From Candolleomyces eurysporus (Eukaryota; Basidiomycota; Agaricomycetes; Agaricales; Psathyrellaceae): DNA of 64,000 bases. The first letter of the stretch is position 1. Every line of letters begins with the position of its first letter. Location: assembly GCA_027579435.1 (NCBI GenBank), contig JANBPK010000791.1:1-64000 (forward strand), read 5' to 3'. The notes under the pieces were generated by a model, which saw nothing but the letters and a program-made list of their open reading frames with translations, was not told where the DNA came from and did not search any database. Made by a program: the position numbers and the translations under genes. This document shows, in pieces, positions 37,709 through 48,906 of the stretch.

Positions 37709-39074
37709 ATGACTAATAACGCTTACGAAGACATCCTCCTTCCAGACGTTGACCTCTTCAACATCGACTCCGTCAAAGCCTTCAACGAGGCCCGTCNAAA
37801 AACGTATCTCGGCTGGCGACAAAAATCCTCCACCAGAAGCCATCTTCCGAGAACGCTTGCAGACTCCACCCCCCAAGGATCGACAAGCGAAAGACCATGA
37901 AATTATTGCCGGATTCTTATCGGCTACTCCCAACACTCGCAGGAGAGCTTTGAATGACTTGATCAAGAAACAGAAGGAAGACGGTCTCTGGGAAGAAGAG
38001 GGAGATAGGTCGATCACGGTCTCGGATGACGAGTCAGACGAGGAAGTTCGGCGACAGCTGGGAGATAGTGATAAGGATCAGAATGCGTCCCTCATACCTC
38101 TCTCAAAGAAGCTCTTGACCGCTAGCGACTTGCAGGATTTTAATCCCTCCAAACATGGAGGTTTGATCATCCCGTCGGTCATGCAAAACCTGGTTATCGT
38201 TCGCCAGCACATCCCCATGTCGCTCTTCCTCCCCGAGTCACTTGAGCGCTTTAGATCCAACAGAGTCAAGTTCATCTCAGACTATCCTGCATCCCGGTCC
38301 AAAGACACGACGACGGAGAAAAAGATCAAGATTCCCGACGTCAAAGATTTCCCGGACGAAGCCAACTTGTCCGCCCTCCAATGGACCCAAGCTCTTCCCA
38401 ACTACAAGAAGTTTCTTCGACAGGTGGCAGACGACGCGGTCTGCAAGATTTTCAAACGACACTTCGACGCTCTCCAATCCGAACTCGACTTCGAATCCAA
38501 CTTCCCAGCCATGCTCGCTATGGATATCCTTTTCCGCAGCAAATTTTACGAAAGCCTGGTTAAATTCAACGAGGTCCAATGGGACAAGGATCTAGCGCAG
38601 TGCCGGGCGATGCAGATCAGGAAGGATCTCAGTCAGGCCAACTCGGCTAGTTCAGCCTATAGGCAGGACTCTCGTTTCAATCGTCGCTTCGCCCCCTACC
38701 CCCAGCCTCGTCAACCCACTTCATCGGCTTCCTTTCACGGTCCCCAAACCTTTCGCCCCCATTCCAACACAAACTCCTCCAACCCTTCCAGACCCCCTTT
38801 CTGCCTCATCTGTCAGCGAGCGCACTCTTACAAAGAATGCTCTGAAGCGGATTCGCCGAAAGGCAAACCGACGTTCGCAACTGCCAAAGGAGGACAACTC
38901 GTCCAACGAAGTGGTGACGGACGTCCAGTCTGCCCAGGTTTCAACATCAGTGGTAGATGTACATTCGGAGGACATCGTCCCAATGACCCATCTCACGTCT
39001 GCTCCCTCTGTGGTAGCTCCTCGCATCATGCCTGTAGCCGGAACAAACACTGTTCCGCCTACGAATCAACCTGA
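37709..39074 (+). CDS. DIRS Gag-like protein with zinc knuckles
   Basis: Starts at ATG 37709 (MTNNAYEDILLPDVDLFN). After n37797 the frame has to shift by one; leaving out the n restores a continuous frame into 'KNPPPEAIFRERLQTPPPKD'. The C-terminal part has two Cys/His clusters: CLICQRAHSYKEC, and CPGFNISGRCTFGG followed by 'HVCSLCGSSSHHAC', which fit RNA-binding knuckles. The protein would package element RNA in the cytoplasm. Its 3' end overlaps the start of the polymerase frame (+1 relative), as is common in retroelements. Confidence 0.75.
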
Positions 39075-41425
39075 TTCCTCTTCTCTCGCCGACGACGACC
39101 TTTCCATCATTGCTGCCTCCTTTGCTTCTTCACTCTCTTTAGACTCTTTGGCGTCGTCGGCCTCTCAAAAGTTGCTACTCGCGACACACTCGGATTCTTC
39201 ACATACTTTTTCAGGTATGTACTCATCTCCTCAACTTGGATCCCTCTCTCAAGCTTCTTACTCTTTTTCAGCCTCGCACTCATTCGCATTTTTATCATCA
39301 TTTCGGCCTAATATCGGTTTCTTTCAGCCGCCGCATCAGTCTGCACTAGATCAAAGTCATTCAGTTAATCGCATCATCCAACTTTCGCTCTCGTTCCTTC
39401 CATTTTCATCTCCACCACCAGCCACCATCCAGTCCTTCGCCAATCTCCTTTCGTTCCGTGCTTCCTTTGTCAAATCAGATCGCATCCCATACAATGTCCT
39501 TCAATCTGTAGAAATGTCGCCATACGACTCTAATGAAGTCTACTCACGCATCATCACCCCCTATTCGGCCGAGGCTTTTCGCATTTTCTTGGAAGCCGCT
39601 GGAATCCATCATATGTACCCATACCTACCCCACAAGATCACTCACGGTTTTTCGCTGGGCAACCTTACCTCCATCGACGTCTCATTCACCCCCGATAATC
39701 TCCGCTCAGCTCTTCCCCACTCCACCGTCATCGACGAATACATCCGAGAAGAAATACGCCTCAATAGATTTTCGGGTCCGTTCACTCAAGAAGAGCTTGA
39801 ACGCATCACAGGACCCTTCCGCTCATCACCGCTTCAGATCGTTACCAAACAGGGCCCCCCCGGTTCTTCTCCCAAGCACCGAGTATGCATCAACTTGTCG
39901 TACTCGGGGGTTGTGGGCTTTTCGATAAACGACCTCATAGACTCTGATGATTTTCCCACTCGTTGGGGCACGCCCGACGAGTGCGCCTTCTTGGTATGTC
40001 CTACAAACCTTTTTTCTCCGACCGCCCAACCCCGTGGATTCCGACTTGGCGTAACGGCCTTCGCCTATCACAGCCCTCAGGGTACAGATAAGGCAGATAG
40101 CCACGTCAATTCGTTTTCCCACCCTCTCGAGTGTCGCTTTTCATCTCCTTTCTTGCCCTCTCAACTTCTTGTACTCATTCTTTCTCCTTTCCCCTGCTTC
40201 GAATTAGGTCGCTATCGCCCCTCCGGGTGCTCAAGCATGCACGCTTGACATTGAGGGTGCCTACCGTACCATCCCAGTCCGCCCAGATCACAAACGCTTT
40301 CTCATCATCAAACACAAAGGGTTATTTTATCTCAATCACGACGTTCCCTTCGGTCTGCGCAATGCCTCTGGTCTTCAAGGGGAGGTAGCCGATGCCATCG
40401 TGGACATCTGGCATTCTTTAGGAGTCGGTCCGGTCATCAAGTGGGTAGATGATTTCCTTTGCTTCCGCTTCCCCTGTTCGAATGGCACCTTTTATGCAAC
40501 CTCAGACGGGGTTGTGTACCGTTACCTTTATGACTATGGTCTCATGAAGGCCATGATCAGTCCGCTAGGCGTCCCCTGGCATGCCACCAAAGGCTCTCCC
40601 TTTGCCGACTCCTTCTCCTATCATGGCTTTGAGTGGGACATCTCCTCGAAGACAGTCTTCATATCATCCGAGAAGCGTGCTAAATTGCTGTCCAAGATTG
40701 CCCCCTTTCGAATTCGTAGTGCCTCCCACACCAAGCACGAGGTTCTCTCCCTCCTCGGATCACTCTATCACGCCACCTTTGTCTACCGTGAAGGCCGCGC
40801 ATACATCAACAATGTCATCGCGTGGATACGACACTTCCCTTCATCCTCCCACCAAGAAGCCTTCATTCGTCACCATGCCCCGCCCTCTCTCATTACCGAC
40901 CTCACTTGGTGGTCCAGCATTCTCCAAGAAGACTCCTTCTCTCGCAGTGTCGCGCTTCGCCCTCCAACCCAGGATATGGACATCTGGGTGGACGCCTCTA
41001 CCAGTTGGGGCATCGGCATTCTCATCGGTGGGCGATGGGATGCGTGGAGACTTGACGGAGATGTTCTGCAACTGGGTTCGGGCAAAGACATTGCCTGGCT
41101 GGAAGCCCTGGCGGTCGAGTTCATGGTTAGCGCGCTGGTTGCTCAGGGACATCGTTCCACGGACATCTTGATTCGCAGCGACAACCAGGGTGTCATCGGT
41201 AGCTTTCAGAAGGGCTGGTCTCATGGCAGGTTCATCAACGACTCGATTCGTCGTACGTTCCCTTTATTACTTTCAATGGACATCTCCCTCTCGTTCCTTT
41301 ACGTAGAATCTTCTTCAAACTTGGCAGATCCCGTTTCACGTGGCATCCTTCCTTCGTACGATTCCCGCATTTCACCTTCCACCACAGTCCATAACGATGT
41401 ATCAACATTCTTCACTCGCGTCTAA
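38911..41425 (+). CDS. DIRS reverse transcriptase-RNase H, with one intron
   Basis: The first ATG in the open frame is at 38983, inside the Gag frame, so expression may need a frameshift or reinitiation. A Ser-rich leader is followed by RT motifs: 'HRVCINLSYSGVVGFSINDL', then 'ALDIEGAYRTIPVRPDHKRF'-like sequence across the intron 39994-40207, 'DVPFGLRNASGLQGEVADAI', and the catalytic site 'VIKWVDDFLCFRF', where VDD replaces the usual YxDD as in other DIRS elements. RNase H follows with 'MDIWVDASTSWGIGILI' and 'DILIRSDNQGVIGSFQKG', ending 'SNLADPVSRG'. The aspartates expected for both activities are present. No methyltransferase-like domain is recognised. No stop codon is seen once the intron is removed. 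Confidence 0.85.
39994..40207 (+). other. Spliceosomal intron inside the retroelement RT gene
   Basis: Donor GTATGT at 39994, acceptor GAATTAG ending at 40207, 214 nt. Removal joins 'DECAFL' to 'VAIAPPGAQACTLDIEGAYR', rebuilding the RT palm between the NLSYSG and DIEGAYR motifs in phase. Read unspliced, the frame ends at 40248. Confidence 0.75.
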
Positions 41426-41431
41426 ATAGCA

Positions 41432-42884
41432 TTGTACCTTGTTGCCTCCAACCTTCCTCCTCTCGTTGAGTCCTCGCCTATGCCGTTGAGTCTGTGCACT
41501 TCCCTCACCTCGTTCTTTGACATAGTGGATAGTCAACCCAGTCTACAATCCCGCCCGACGGTAGCCCCGGCCTCCTCCTCCTCAACCAAATCAAGGTCTC
41601 ACAGCCTGGATGCCTCGTCGTCGCAGTCCACAGGTCGCAAACCCGCTAGCACCGCACGCTTCTCTCGTGGTGCAAGGAAAGCGATACCATCCACCTCCAA
41701 CAACCAGGCCTCCGACCTGAGACCTCCAGTGCCCCGTGAACAACGTTTCAGCTCGTGGACATCCCCCTTTGCCATCCAGCGCAGGGANGGCTCAGTCTGC
41801 TCAGGGCATCTCAGAAGATGATGCGAAGAAATTGTTCGAAGTTATGCTGCATTCCGTCGACATCAACACTCGCAAGACCTACAGCGCTGGCCTCACCCGC
41901 TTTCACGAGTTTTGTGACAAACGAGGCATCTCAGAGGATTTACGCATGCCGGCCTCAGAAGAATTGTTATCGCTCTTCATCTCGTCGCACGCTGGGGCCG
42001 TCTCAGATAGCACGGTCAACAACTGGTTGGCCGGCTTACATTTTTGGCACACTATCAATGGTGCACCTTGGCACGGCGACGGTTCGGGTCTCCTCTCACG
42101 CACTCGCACTGGGGTCAGGAAGATGGTGCCGATTTCCTCGTGAAGAGCCAAGCGCCCTCCGGTCACCATTGAACACATGCAGACCCTACACAGCGGTCTG
42201 GACCATTCGGACCCATTTGACATCGCTGTCTGGGCAACGGCCGCGGTGGCCTTTTGGAGCTGCTGTCGTTTGGGGGAGCTAGTGATTCCTTCGGCCTCAG
42301 GCTTTGACCAAAGCAAGCACGTCACCCGCAGCGCCAAGTTGACCTTTGGCTTCACCAACTCTTCGAAGGACTCGCCAGGCACGGAGTTTGCTACTCTCCC
42401 CATCCCGTGGTCCAAGACCACTGGCAATGAAGGTGCCAGTATCTCGATCACAGCACGCCCTGGCGACCCCCTCTGCCCCCTCTGGGCCATCAAGAGACAT
42501 GTTTCACTCAACTTCTCCGGACCTCCCAATATTCCCCTCTTCTCGTTCAACTCCTCATCAGAAGGGGGCTGGTCCCCGATGACCAAGGACCTATTCCTCA
42601 GGCGATGCAACAAGATCTGGACAGCGGCTGGCATGCCCAAAATGCCGGGGCACAGCTTTAGGATCGGTGGTGCCACACACCTCCTTCTTATGGGTGTACA
42701 TCCCGACATCGTAGCTACTCAAGGCCGTTGGCTTTCGAGAGCCTTCCTGGAGTACTGGCGTAGGATCGACTCCATCCTCCCTCTCTTCATTTCCTCGCAC
42801 CAATCGTTCTCATCACACTCGTCGATCCGGTCATCTATGAAGACTTACGCTAAACGTCATGGCCTACCTTCATCAGCGGGGTAG
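41432..42884 (+). CDS. DIRS tyrosine recombinase with an in-frame TGA
   Basis: A Ser/Pro-rich leader leads into the core-binding domain (ISEDDAKKLFEVMLHSVDIN) and the catalytic domain. The conserved residues of tyrosine recombinases are visible: first Arg in 'SCCRLGELVIPS', His-x-x-Arg in 'GHSFRIGGATHLLLMG', then 'ATQGRWLSRAFLEYWRRI' with the Tyr nucleophile. The enzyme would join circular DIRS cDNA to the genome without target duplication. Two defects: leaving out n41788 is needed to join the leader to the core, and TGA at 42141-42143 interrupts the frame between the two domains (ISS-stop-RAKRPPVTIEHM). CGA to TGA is the simplest origin. If the TGA is real, this copy makes no recombinase. 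Confidence 0.85.
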
Positions 42885-43799
42885 CACTCGATCTCGCTCT
42901 GTTGGGGGAGCGCTTCCGTTGGTCGCCGCTGTGTGAGCTTTGCTCTCATGCAGGTATAGTCGGCTCCCGACCCCCTCCCGACTCCTTCTTCCGTCTCGGA
43001 GTCGTATCGGGTTTCGTCTTGTCCAACACTTCGGAAGCGCTCAGATGCCAGAACCTCCCTCTTCCACTTCCCGAGCCAGCCACATCTCCTCCTCCGTGTT
43101 CCTCTCCTTTTGGCTCGGTTTTACCTTCGATTTTTATCTCGCTTTTTCTGCTTTCTCTGGTCGCTCTGGCATCTCACCCCCACCTTTGGAACAAGGATTC
43201 TCCATTGTGCTAGTTCCATCGTAGACTCATCATTCATGTACTCATTATCTGATCCAAATATACACTACCTTCCTCATGTTCTCCTTCTTCTCTCACCGAT
43301 TTAGCCCTCTGCCGTTACGAAGCACTAATACCACCAACATTGACTGAATAAGACTGTGACCGCAAAGCGTGAGAGTGAGGTGCTAGGTTTGTTAGCTTTG
43401 CAAGCCAATCGTCAACTTTGTCGCACGATGCACAGCATGCAGGTCATCGATCATCAGTGGCACGGGCTGTGGCTGTGCTTGCAACTGGAAAAACACTTGG
43501 ATCGGGGGTTTTAAATTTCACGCGACGGATTGAAGCGCTCTTCACGGCGAGCTGGACCGCTGCTACGGTCAAATTTGACATTTAAACTCCCCTAGTAGCG
43601 GTGGCTGACATCCGCAAGGCTGAGCCCTCCGTCTCAGAAGGGCAAGTCTTCACGGCTGCTGGATCTTGAGTCGGCAACGCCTCCAGCACAGTAGGATGGG
43701 GGNTTTTGGAGGAGCGGAGGACATCTATAGGCGCGTCCCTACTCGTCTTTTCAGACAAGCTGATTTCTGTGGGTCACTTAGGTTAGTAACGCCGAGCAC

Positions 43800-44150
43800 G
43801 CATAGCCCCCCACTACTGCTCGCTCAATTTCGCTCGCACTCGTTGCCGGGTGTGTCGTGCATTCATTTTGCTCATGCCCATCGCCCGATGCTTGTTCATT
43901 TTCTCCGTGCTCGTTGCCTGGTGTCTCTAACTTTCGTCGCCATACATGGGCCAACGCCGCTCGTGCTCGTTTCCTGGCGCGATGTCGCTGACTTTTCGAG
44001 CTGTTGGGATATTTTGGCTGGTGCACGTTACTAAATTGTGATTTTGTTGGCATACATAGACCGGTGCTGCTTATGCTTGTTGCCGGTGCGATGCTACCCA
44101 CTTTCGTGGTGGACATAGCTCGGCGCCGCTCGTTCAACCTGCCGTTGTTG
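43800..44150. repeat. Degenerate tandem repeats of about 60 bases in the spacer
   Basis: Units built on ACTTTCGTnGnCATACAT, then GCTGCTCGTGCTCGTTGCCnGGnGCGATG recur about four times with many differences. The same family occupies 49500-49770 in the second duplication unit. No coding potential is recognised. Confidence 0.45.
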
Positions 44151-45101
44151 CACCGCGAGAGCCTTTACTTATATCGTGAGGACCCCAACTGCTGGCCATC
44201 TTCGAACGCCCTCTGTCCTCCAATTGATCTCTATATTGGCTACGCTATCAGGCAAGACTCCCGGGATTTCTGCTCGGGAATATCTTCTGTGCTCACATCA
44301 TCTGGGCCTTGTCGGCCGTAGGATGTTGGGGATGTGTAGCTCTGGTAGACTTGCGGAGAATCCACGCGTCGCACGACAAGATGGTAAGAGGGCGACCCAT
44401 AACCATTGCCTGGCCACCGTCTGCTTCCCCGATTTGTCAGTGCCGTTTGCCTATGTCCAGGTGAGTTCACAGTTGTTTATATTTCGCCTTGCTCCTGTGT
44501 TTTTGAGGTGTCGTCATCCTTCGTTCGACGCATCACAGTGCTCCTGTGAGAGCTGGTGTTCTTGCTCAGTCGGCCTTAACCTAATCTCCATTAGAGTTCG
44601 GGTCCAGGTTCCTGGTCATGTTGCCCAGAATTGTTCCCCCTCCCACCAAATCACTAAAGCTAGACAGGTTTGAAACGGCTCATGCAGGGGACTTGCCGGA
44701 TGTCAGTCTCATCTGTATGACGTTCCTCTCATTCCACTGTTCTTGTGCACGGGAACTGGCTCATCTTCGATCAGATGCAGCGTTGCACCATCAACACAGA
44801 CGGAATGAGATCAGCGGTGAGTCTCTGTATTTCTTGTGTATTTTGCTTCTTACAAGGCATTACGCCTCCCCTGAATCATTGGGCATTAGGTTGGTCAAGG
44901 ATTTGAGCAACTCGGATTCAGAGAGCGCCATCATGTTCCTCTTCAATCACCGTTGACGACAGCGACCACTGCCTTGACCTGTTTGCACCTTAAGGTTCAA
45001 ATCGACAGCCTCAGGATGGGACAACAAAAGCTGATTACGAACATTGCATACAATAATATGAACTACGTATATCGAAAGACCAACCTCTCAACCTGCCCAA
45101 A

Positions 45102-46216
45102 TCAATTACCCACGACCAGCTTGATCCATCGTGCGAGGCGCTTAGGCAACGAGACTTTCAGGTTTTCGACCTGCTGCGCTATCTGCCTCACCCTCGCCTC
45201 TTGTTCTTGCAGCTGCGCCTTTGCTTCTGCATTCCCTGCAACCGCGTCAGCCTCCAACGCTAACATTTTGGTTTGGGCTTCGATCATCTGCTCAAGTTGA
45301 GCCCGCAACTCTCGAGCTGCGTGAGTCTGGGGAAGGTATTTGTGACGGGTGACGAGCTCCGTTTGAATTTGGAGCCCTTCGGACCTGGTGTGCTGGATAG
45401 CTCGTGTCTCGACCCTGTCGAGTATAGAGTAGATGATCCCCCAAGCGCTAGCTCGCTCTTGGCCAGCGACCAATCGTGCAACTCGTGCCCCACCATCCAT
45501 CATTGTATTCCAGTGTTTGGCCTTCAGTTCACGCTCTTTCTTGTCGAAACCTTGTTCGGAATCCCTCCCCCACTTCGAGGTAACTAGGAAGACTTTGTCA
45601 AGTGCCGACTCGCCGCACAGGTGGTTGAACATTTCGAGGTTTCTTCGAGCGGTCCCGGAAAATCGGTCTTGGGAGATGTCATGCAGGTAGATGACTCCGC
45701 CCAGAACCGTCTTTTTGCGATATCTATCCGTTGCAGCGAAGGTCAGCGGATGATCAAGGACTAATACGATGACCTACGATTCCTCTAACCACCGCGCAAT
45801 TCGCTGAAGAATCTCAAAATCCGCGGTGTACGTGTCGTCGAAGCCAGGCGTGTCGACGATCACTATTCTATATCCTCTGATGCGCTTCCGATCGTTGGTT
45901 TGACCTTCGATTACGATGGACTCGAGCTGACTCGTGCAAGACACCAAGTTGTCGCCGACCTTAAAACGCGTCCTGATTCCCAAGTGACGGAGAATGTTAT
46001 TGATGAACTTTCAANGAAACAGGTTAGCGAGTTTAATCTTCCGCCGGTAAAAGTTTTGTTCCTACGCTACTCTTCCCAGCGCCAGTCGCTCCCATAATTC
46101 TGAAAGAAGGGTTGTAGAGCAGCTGAATATACTAATCTTTGGTCAACTCACGGAATTACTATGTCGGTTTCTCGAGCGTCGGTCAACGCTTTATCAGCAC
46201 TATTATTTCTCGACAT
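45102..46216 (-). CDS. AIG1/GIMAP-like P-loop GTPase A, single G domain
   Basis: Exons 46216-46152, 46099-46066, 46007-45778 and 45723-45102 give 316 aa. The leader MSRNNSADKALTDARETDIV ends in the family motif TDIVIP; the 34-nt second exon is just the P-loop (IMGATGAGKSS, G1). Then follow 'SCTSQLESIVIEGQTNDRKR', G3 'VIVDTPGFDDTYTADFEILQ', a strand with 'VLGGVIYLHDISQDRF', a TSKW motif in the place of the usual N/TKxD (LVTSKWGRD), and a C-terminal coiled coil (residues about 250-305, LRAQLEQMIEAQTKMLALEA) ending in a basic amphipathic helix (LPKRLARWIKLVVG). The third intron starts GTAGGT. Nucleotide-dependent oligomerisation on a membrane, as in GIMAPs, is inference. Inside the inverted 9.4-kb segment. 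Confidence 0.8.
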
Positions 46217-46682
46217 ATTCGTTGAATGCAGGAGTGAAACAGATGGAAGTTGTGAGGAAACGGGAACTGTGAGTGTTTTTCAGACAACCCCAAAAACCAG
46301 GAAACCACGAGGTGGGGCCGGGGCATGACACCGGTCTTCCCAAACGTTCTGGTCTATCACGCTCGCAGAAAACGTGTCCAGGGTNCGATAGACGGCTATT
46401 CAAATGCGTAGACCTCATTTCCAAGGAATCACCACCGTTCTGCACGCTCGATATAGAAGGATGGAGTCAGGGTATTTCCCTTACAGAACCCGAAGCAATT
46501 GTATTATCTGTCATTCCCGGCGCAGCTTTCGCAGAAGGGTGTGTTTTGTGCCGGTTCGACCTCGCGCTCACAATTATAAGATATCCTTTCGACACTAGAT
46601 AATCTCTCTGCCTTAATCTTTGAAGATGCCTTCGCGGCAGCTATTGTGACCTATCCAGACCCCCGCGGCCACCTTCACCAAA

Positions 46683-47240
46683 AGCGCCGGTGGAGAACGA
46701 GGACCAAACTATATCCGACGCATGGACGTTCAGCTCCTCCCCAGGCGTTGAACAGTATTTGACCAGAGGTATGTTGTCCGCTAGTACGGATAATGTTGTT
46801 CAATACTTCCGGAAGGGACTTCGGAACCACCTCCTTAGCATCCCCGAGAACGGTACATCATCATCATATGGATATCGTCGGTACATTCTAGTTGCCTCAC
46901 CATTCGGCGCCGTTGGATGCTTTCGGCTGACCTGATGTTACCCAATCGACATTCAATGTCGCCCACTTCGCATCGCGCGAAGGATCAAGGATGTGGTAGC
47001 TTCCCCGGTCCCGTACTGCTAATGAACCGTCTGGCTCGGAAAGCTGCTCCGAACGGACGGGAGTCGATCAAGCTCTGGATTCTCTCCTTCAGCACCCGCG
47101 AAGGTAGACTCCAGCACACGAATCAATACCTGCTGGTATTCTCGTTTTGGCCGGATTGTTTCAAGGGCTTGTAGCGAGGGCATCGGATTTTCAGTTGTCC
47201 CTCTATCATTGATGACTCCTGCACTTCTGTATAAAAGGCC
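46683..47240 (+). pseudogene. Decayed TRK potassium-transporter fragment
   Basis: Matches pieces of the TRK gene at the right edge: 'ENEDQTISDAWTFSSSP' (compare ENEDQPISDARTFSSSP), the following intron sequence (GGTACATTCTAGTTGCCTCA), 'SMSPTSHRAKDQGCGSFPG', 'LMNRLARKAAP', and the 3' piece coding AGLFQGL with a stop just after. The segments between are deleted, including most membrane helices. Retained intron sequence shows that it arose by DNA duplication, not from cDNA. Confidence 0.8.
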
Positions 47241-47595
47241 ATTTCTCGNGCGTTATGGTACTTATATTTCANGCATTTTTCTCCCGTAAGNTATCTTTGC
47301 ATAATACACTGTACTTATCTACAAGTTGCAGACCCCACTTCTTTCNGGTACGTCCTTTCTTGTGTAGCATACTCTGGATCTCAGCGTCTCCAAGAGTCAG
47401 ACGGTTCCTTCACAACTTACACCACCCACCCGCCGCTGAGGGCAATTAACCTGATACCACAAGGGTCAAGAACTTCAGGATAGCGAGTGTGTCCTAGCTG
47501 GCTCTACGCACTGCAACAATAAGTTACTTCTCAAATACGTACAGCATCAAATCGGTATATCGAAGTATAGGCATAAGCGTCCCTACATGCCCGAA
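47241..47595. other. Unassigned stretch with several n
   Basis: 3' side of GTPase B and the end of the TRK fragment. Four n between 47250 and 47346. Nothing recognised. Confidence 0.35.
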
Positions 47596-48906
47596 TCAAC
47601 GTCCCATCACCAGTCTCGCCCATCGTGCTAGACGCTTGGGCTGCGAGACTTTCAGATTCTCNATCTGCCGCACCAGCTGCTTCAATTTCTCCNCTTTCTC
47701 AAGCAGCTCCGGCATTGCCGCTGCATTCCCTGCAACCGCTTCAGCCTCCAACGCTAGCATCCGAGTTTGCACTTCAATCGTCTGCTCAAGCTGAGCCCGC
47801 AGCTCTCGAGCTGCGTGAGTCTGGGGAAGGAGTTTTTGACGGGTGACGAGCTCCGTTTGGATTTGGAGCCCTTCGTACCTGGTCTGCTCGATAGCTCGTG
47901 TCTCGACCCTGTCGAGTATAGAGCGGACGATCCCCCAAGCGCTAGCTTGCTCTTGGCCGGCGACCAATCGTGCAACTCGAGCCCCACCGTCCATCATTGT
48001 CTTCCAGTGTTTGGCCTTCAGTTCACCCTCTCTCTTGTCGAAATCTCGTTCGAAAGCCGTCCCCCACTTCGAGGTAACTAGGAAGACCTTGTCAAGCGCC
48101 GGATCGCCGCACAGGTGGTTGAACATCTCGAGGTTTCTTCGATCAATCCCAACAAACTGAGCTTGGGAGATGTCGTGCATATAAATGACCCCTCCGAGAA
48201 CCATTTTCTTGCGATATCTATCCGTTGCAGCGAAAGTCAGCAAACGATCAGGGACTGATATCGTGACATACGATTGTTCTAACCACCGCGCGATTCTCTG
48301 CAGAACCTCGAAATCATCACTCTGCGTATCGCTGAAGCCGGGTGTGTCGACAAGGATGATTCGATAGCCCTTGATGCGCTTCCAATTGTTGGTTTGTCCC
48401 TCGATTATGATGGACTCGACCTCGCGCGTACAAGACGTCGACGACGAGGTATCGCTGACCTTGACACGCCTTGATAATCCGAGGTGCCGGAGGAGACTAT
48501 TGATAAACTATGAGAAACAGGGTAAGCTACTCATTCATTCGCCCTATAGAGGAATGCACGGTGCTTACGCTGCTCTTCCCGGCACCAGGGGGTCCCATAA
48601 TGCTGAATAGGAAAACACCAGCATCAGCACACAATTCGCGCGATAAATTTGAAAGACGCACGGGATCACAATATCGGTTTCCTGAGCATCTCGAAAGATG
48701 GAGTCGTTCTTTGTATCTCCGGGATCCAGGCCGTTCTTCGCATCTTGAGGAGCCTCGCTTACAGTGCTCTTCCCCGCGCCCGTCGCACCTAGTGTTCTGG
48801 TACAAGTCTTAGCCTTCTGCCAATGGAGTCGTCGGTGTCAAGCTCACGGAATGACCAAATCATCTTGAGAACCCTCGATTGGATTAAGTTTCTTGGTTTT
48901 CACCAT
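47596..48906 (-). CDS. GTPase B: leader and P-loop of domain 1 fused to a complete domain 2
   Basis: The gene starts like the two-domain members: ATG 48906, MVKTKKLNPIEGSQDDLVIP, then a P-loop exon (TLGATGAGKST). Where the others have a whole G domain, here the frame runs straight through the old donor (GTAAGC) into a short linker (DAKNGLDPGDTKNDSIFRDA) ending in ETDIVIP, followed by a second P-loop (IMGPPGAGKSS), G3 'ILVDTPGFSDTQSDDFEVLQ', 'VLGGVIYMHDISQAQF', LVTSKWGTA and the coiled-coil tail. So domain 1 has been deleted internally, leaving two P-loops in one protein of about 380 aa. The intron after 'RWLEQS' has no stop and a length divisible by three, so it can also be read through. Two n fall in the coiled coil. 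Function unknown. Confidence 0.7.

Larger units (their letters stand above)
37394..43323 (+). mobile_element. DIRS-like tyrosine-recombinase retrotransposon, nearly full length
   Basis: The 5.9-kb element has the DIRS order: Gag with zinc knuckles, reverse transcriptase plus RNase H, then a tyrosine recombinase instead of a DDE integrase; no LTRs and no target duplication were found. Ends were placed by comparison with the inverted 0.7-kb copy at 52708-53419: the shared sequence starts at ATGGAAGCTCAACTCGC and stops at CCGTTACGAAGC. A short inverted match (GCTTCGTAA near the left end, TTACGAAGC at the right end) fits the inverted termini of DIRS elements. Coding damage is slight: an in-frame TGA in the recombinase and two n-linked frame slips. 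The right flank (ACTAATACCACCAACATTGAC) recurs at 49155, upstream of GTPase B. Confidence 0.88.
43324..46650. repeat. Segmental duplication, unit 1 (spacer, GTPase A and its promoter)
   Basis: Starting at ACTAATACCACCAACATTGAC, this unit matches 49154-52000 in the same orientation. The match covers the spacer, the minus-strand GTPase with its four exons, and about 430 bases upstream of its start, for example CTCGATATAGAAGGATGG at 46448 and again at 51788. The spacer is clearly diverged, while the coding part is much closer, so either selection or gene conversion keeps the genes alike. Confidence 0.7.

Noticed and set aside
41903..42709. Minus-strand frame of about 270 codons
   Set aside because: Antisense to the tyrosine recombinase, whose catalytic residues identify the true strand.
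37394..43323. Gypsy or Copia LTR retrotransposon
   Set aside because: No direct LTRs and no DDE integrase; the last gene has the R-HxxR-Y residues of a tyrosine recombinase, and RT has VDD.
43800..44150. Tandem repeats considered as a CRISPR-like array or minisatellite
   Set aside because: Units are diverged, without constant repeat and unique spacer, and the sequence is eukaryotic.
43778..44673. Open frames in the spacer, possibly a further gene between the retroelement and GTPase A
   Set aside because: They fall in degenerate tandem repeats; the matching spacer at 49.5-50.1 kb does not keep any of the frames.
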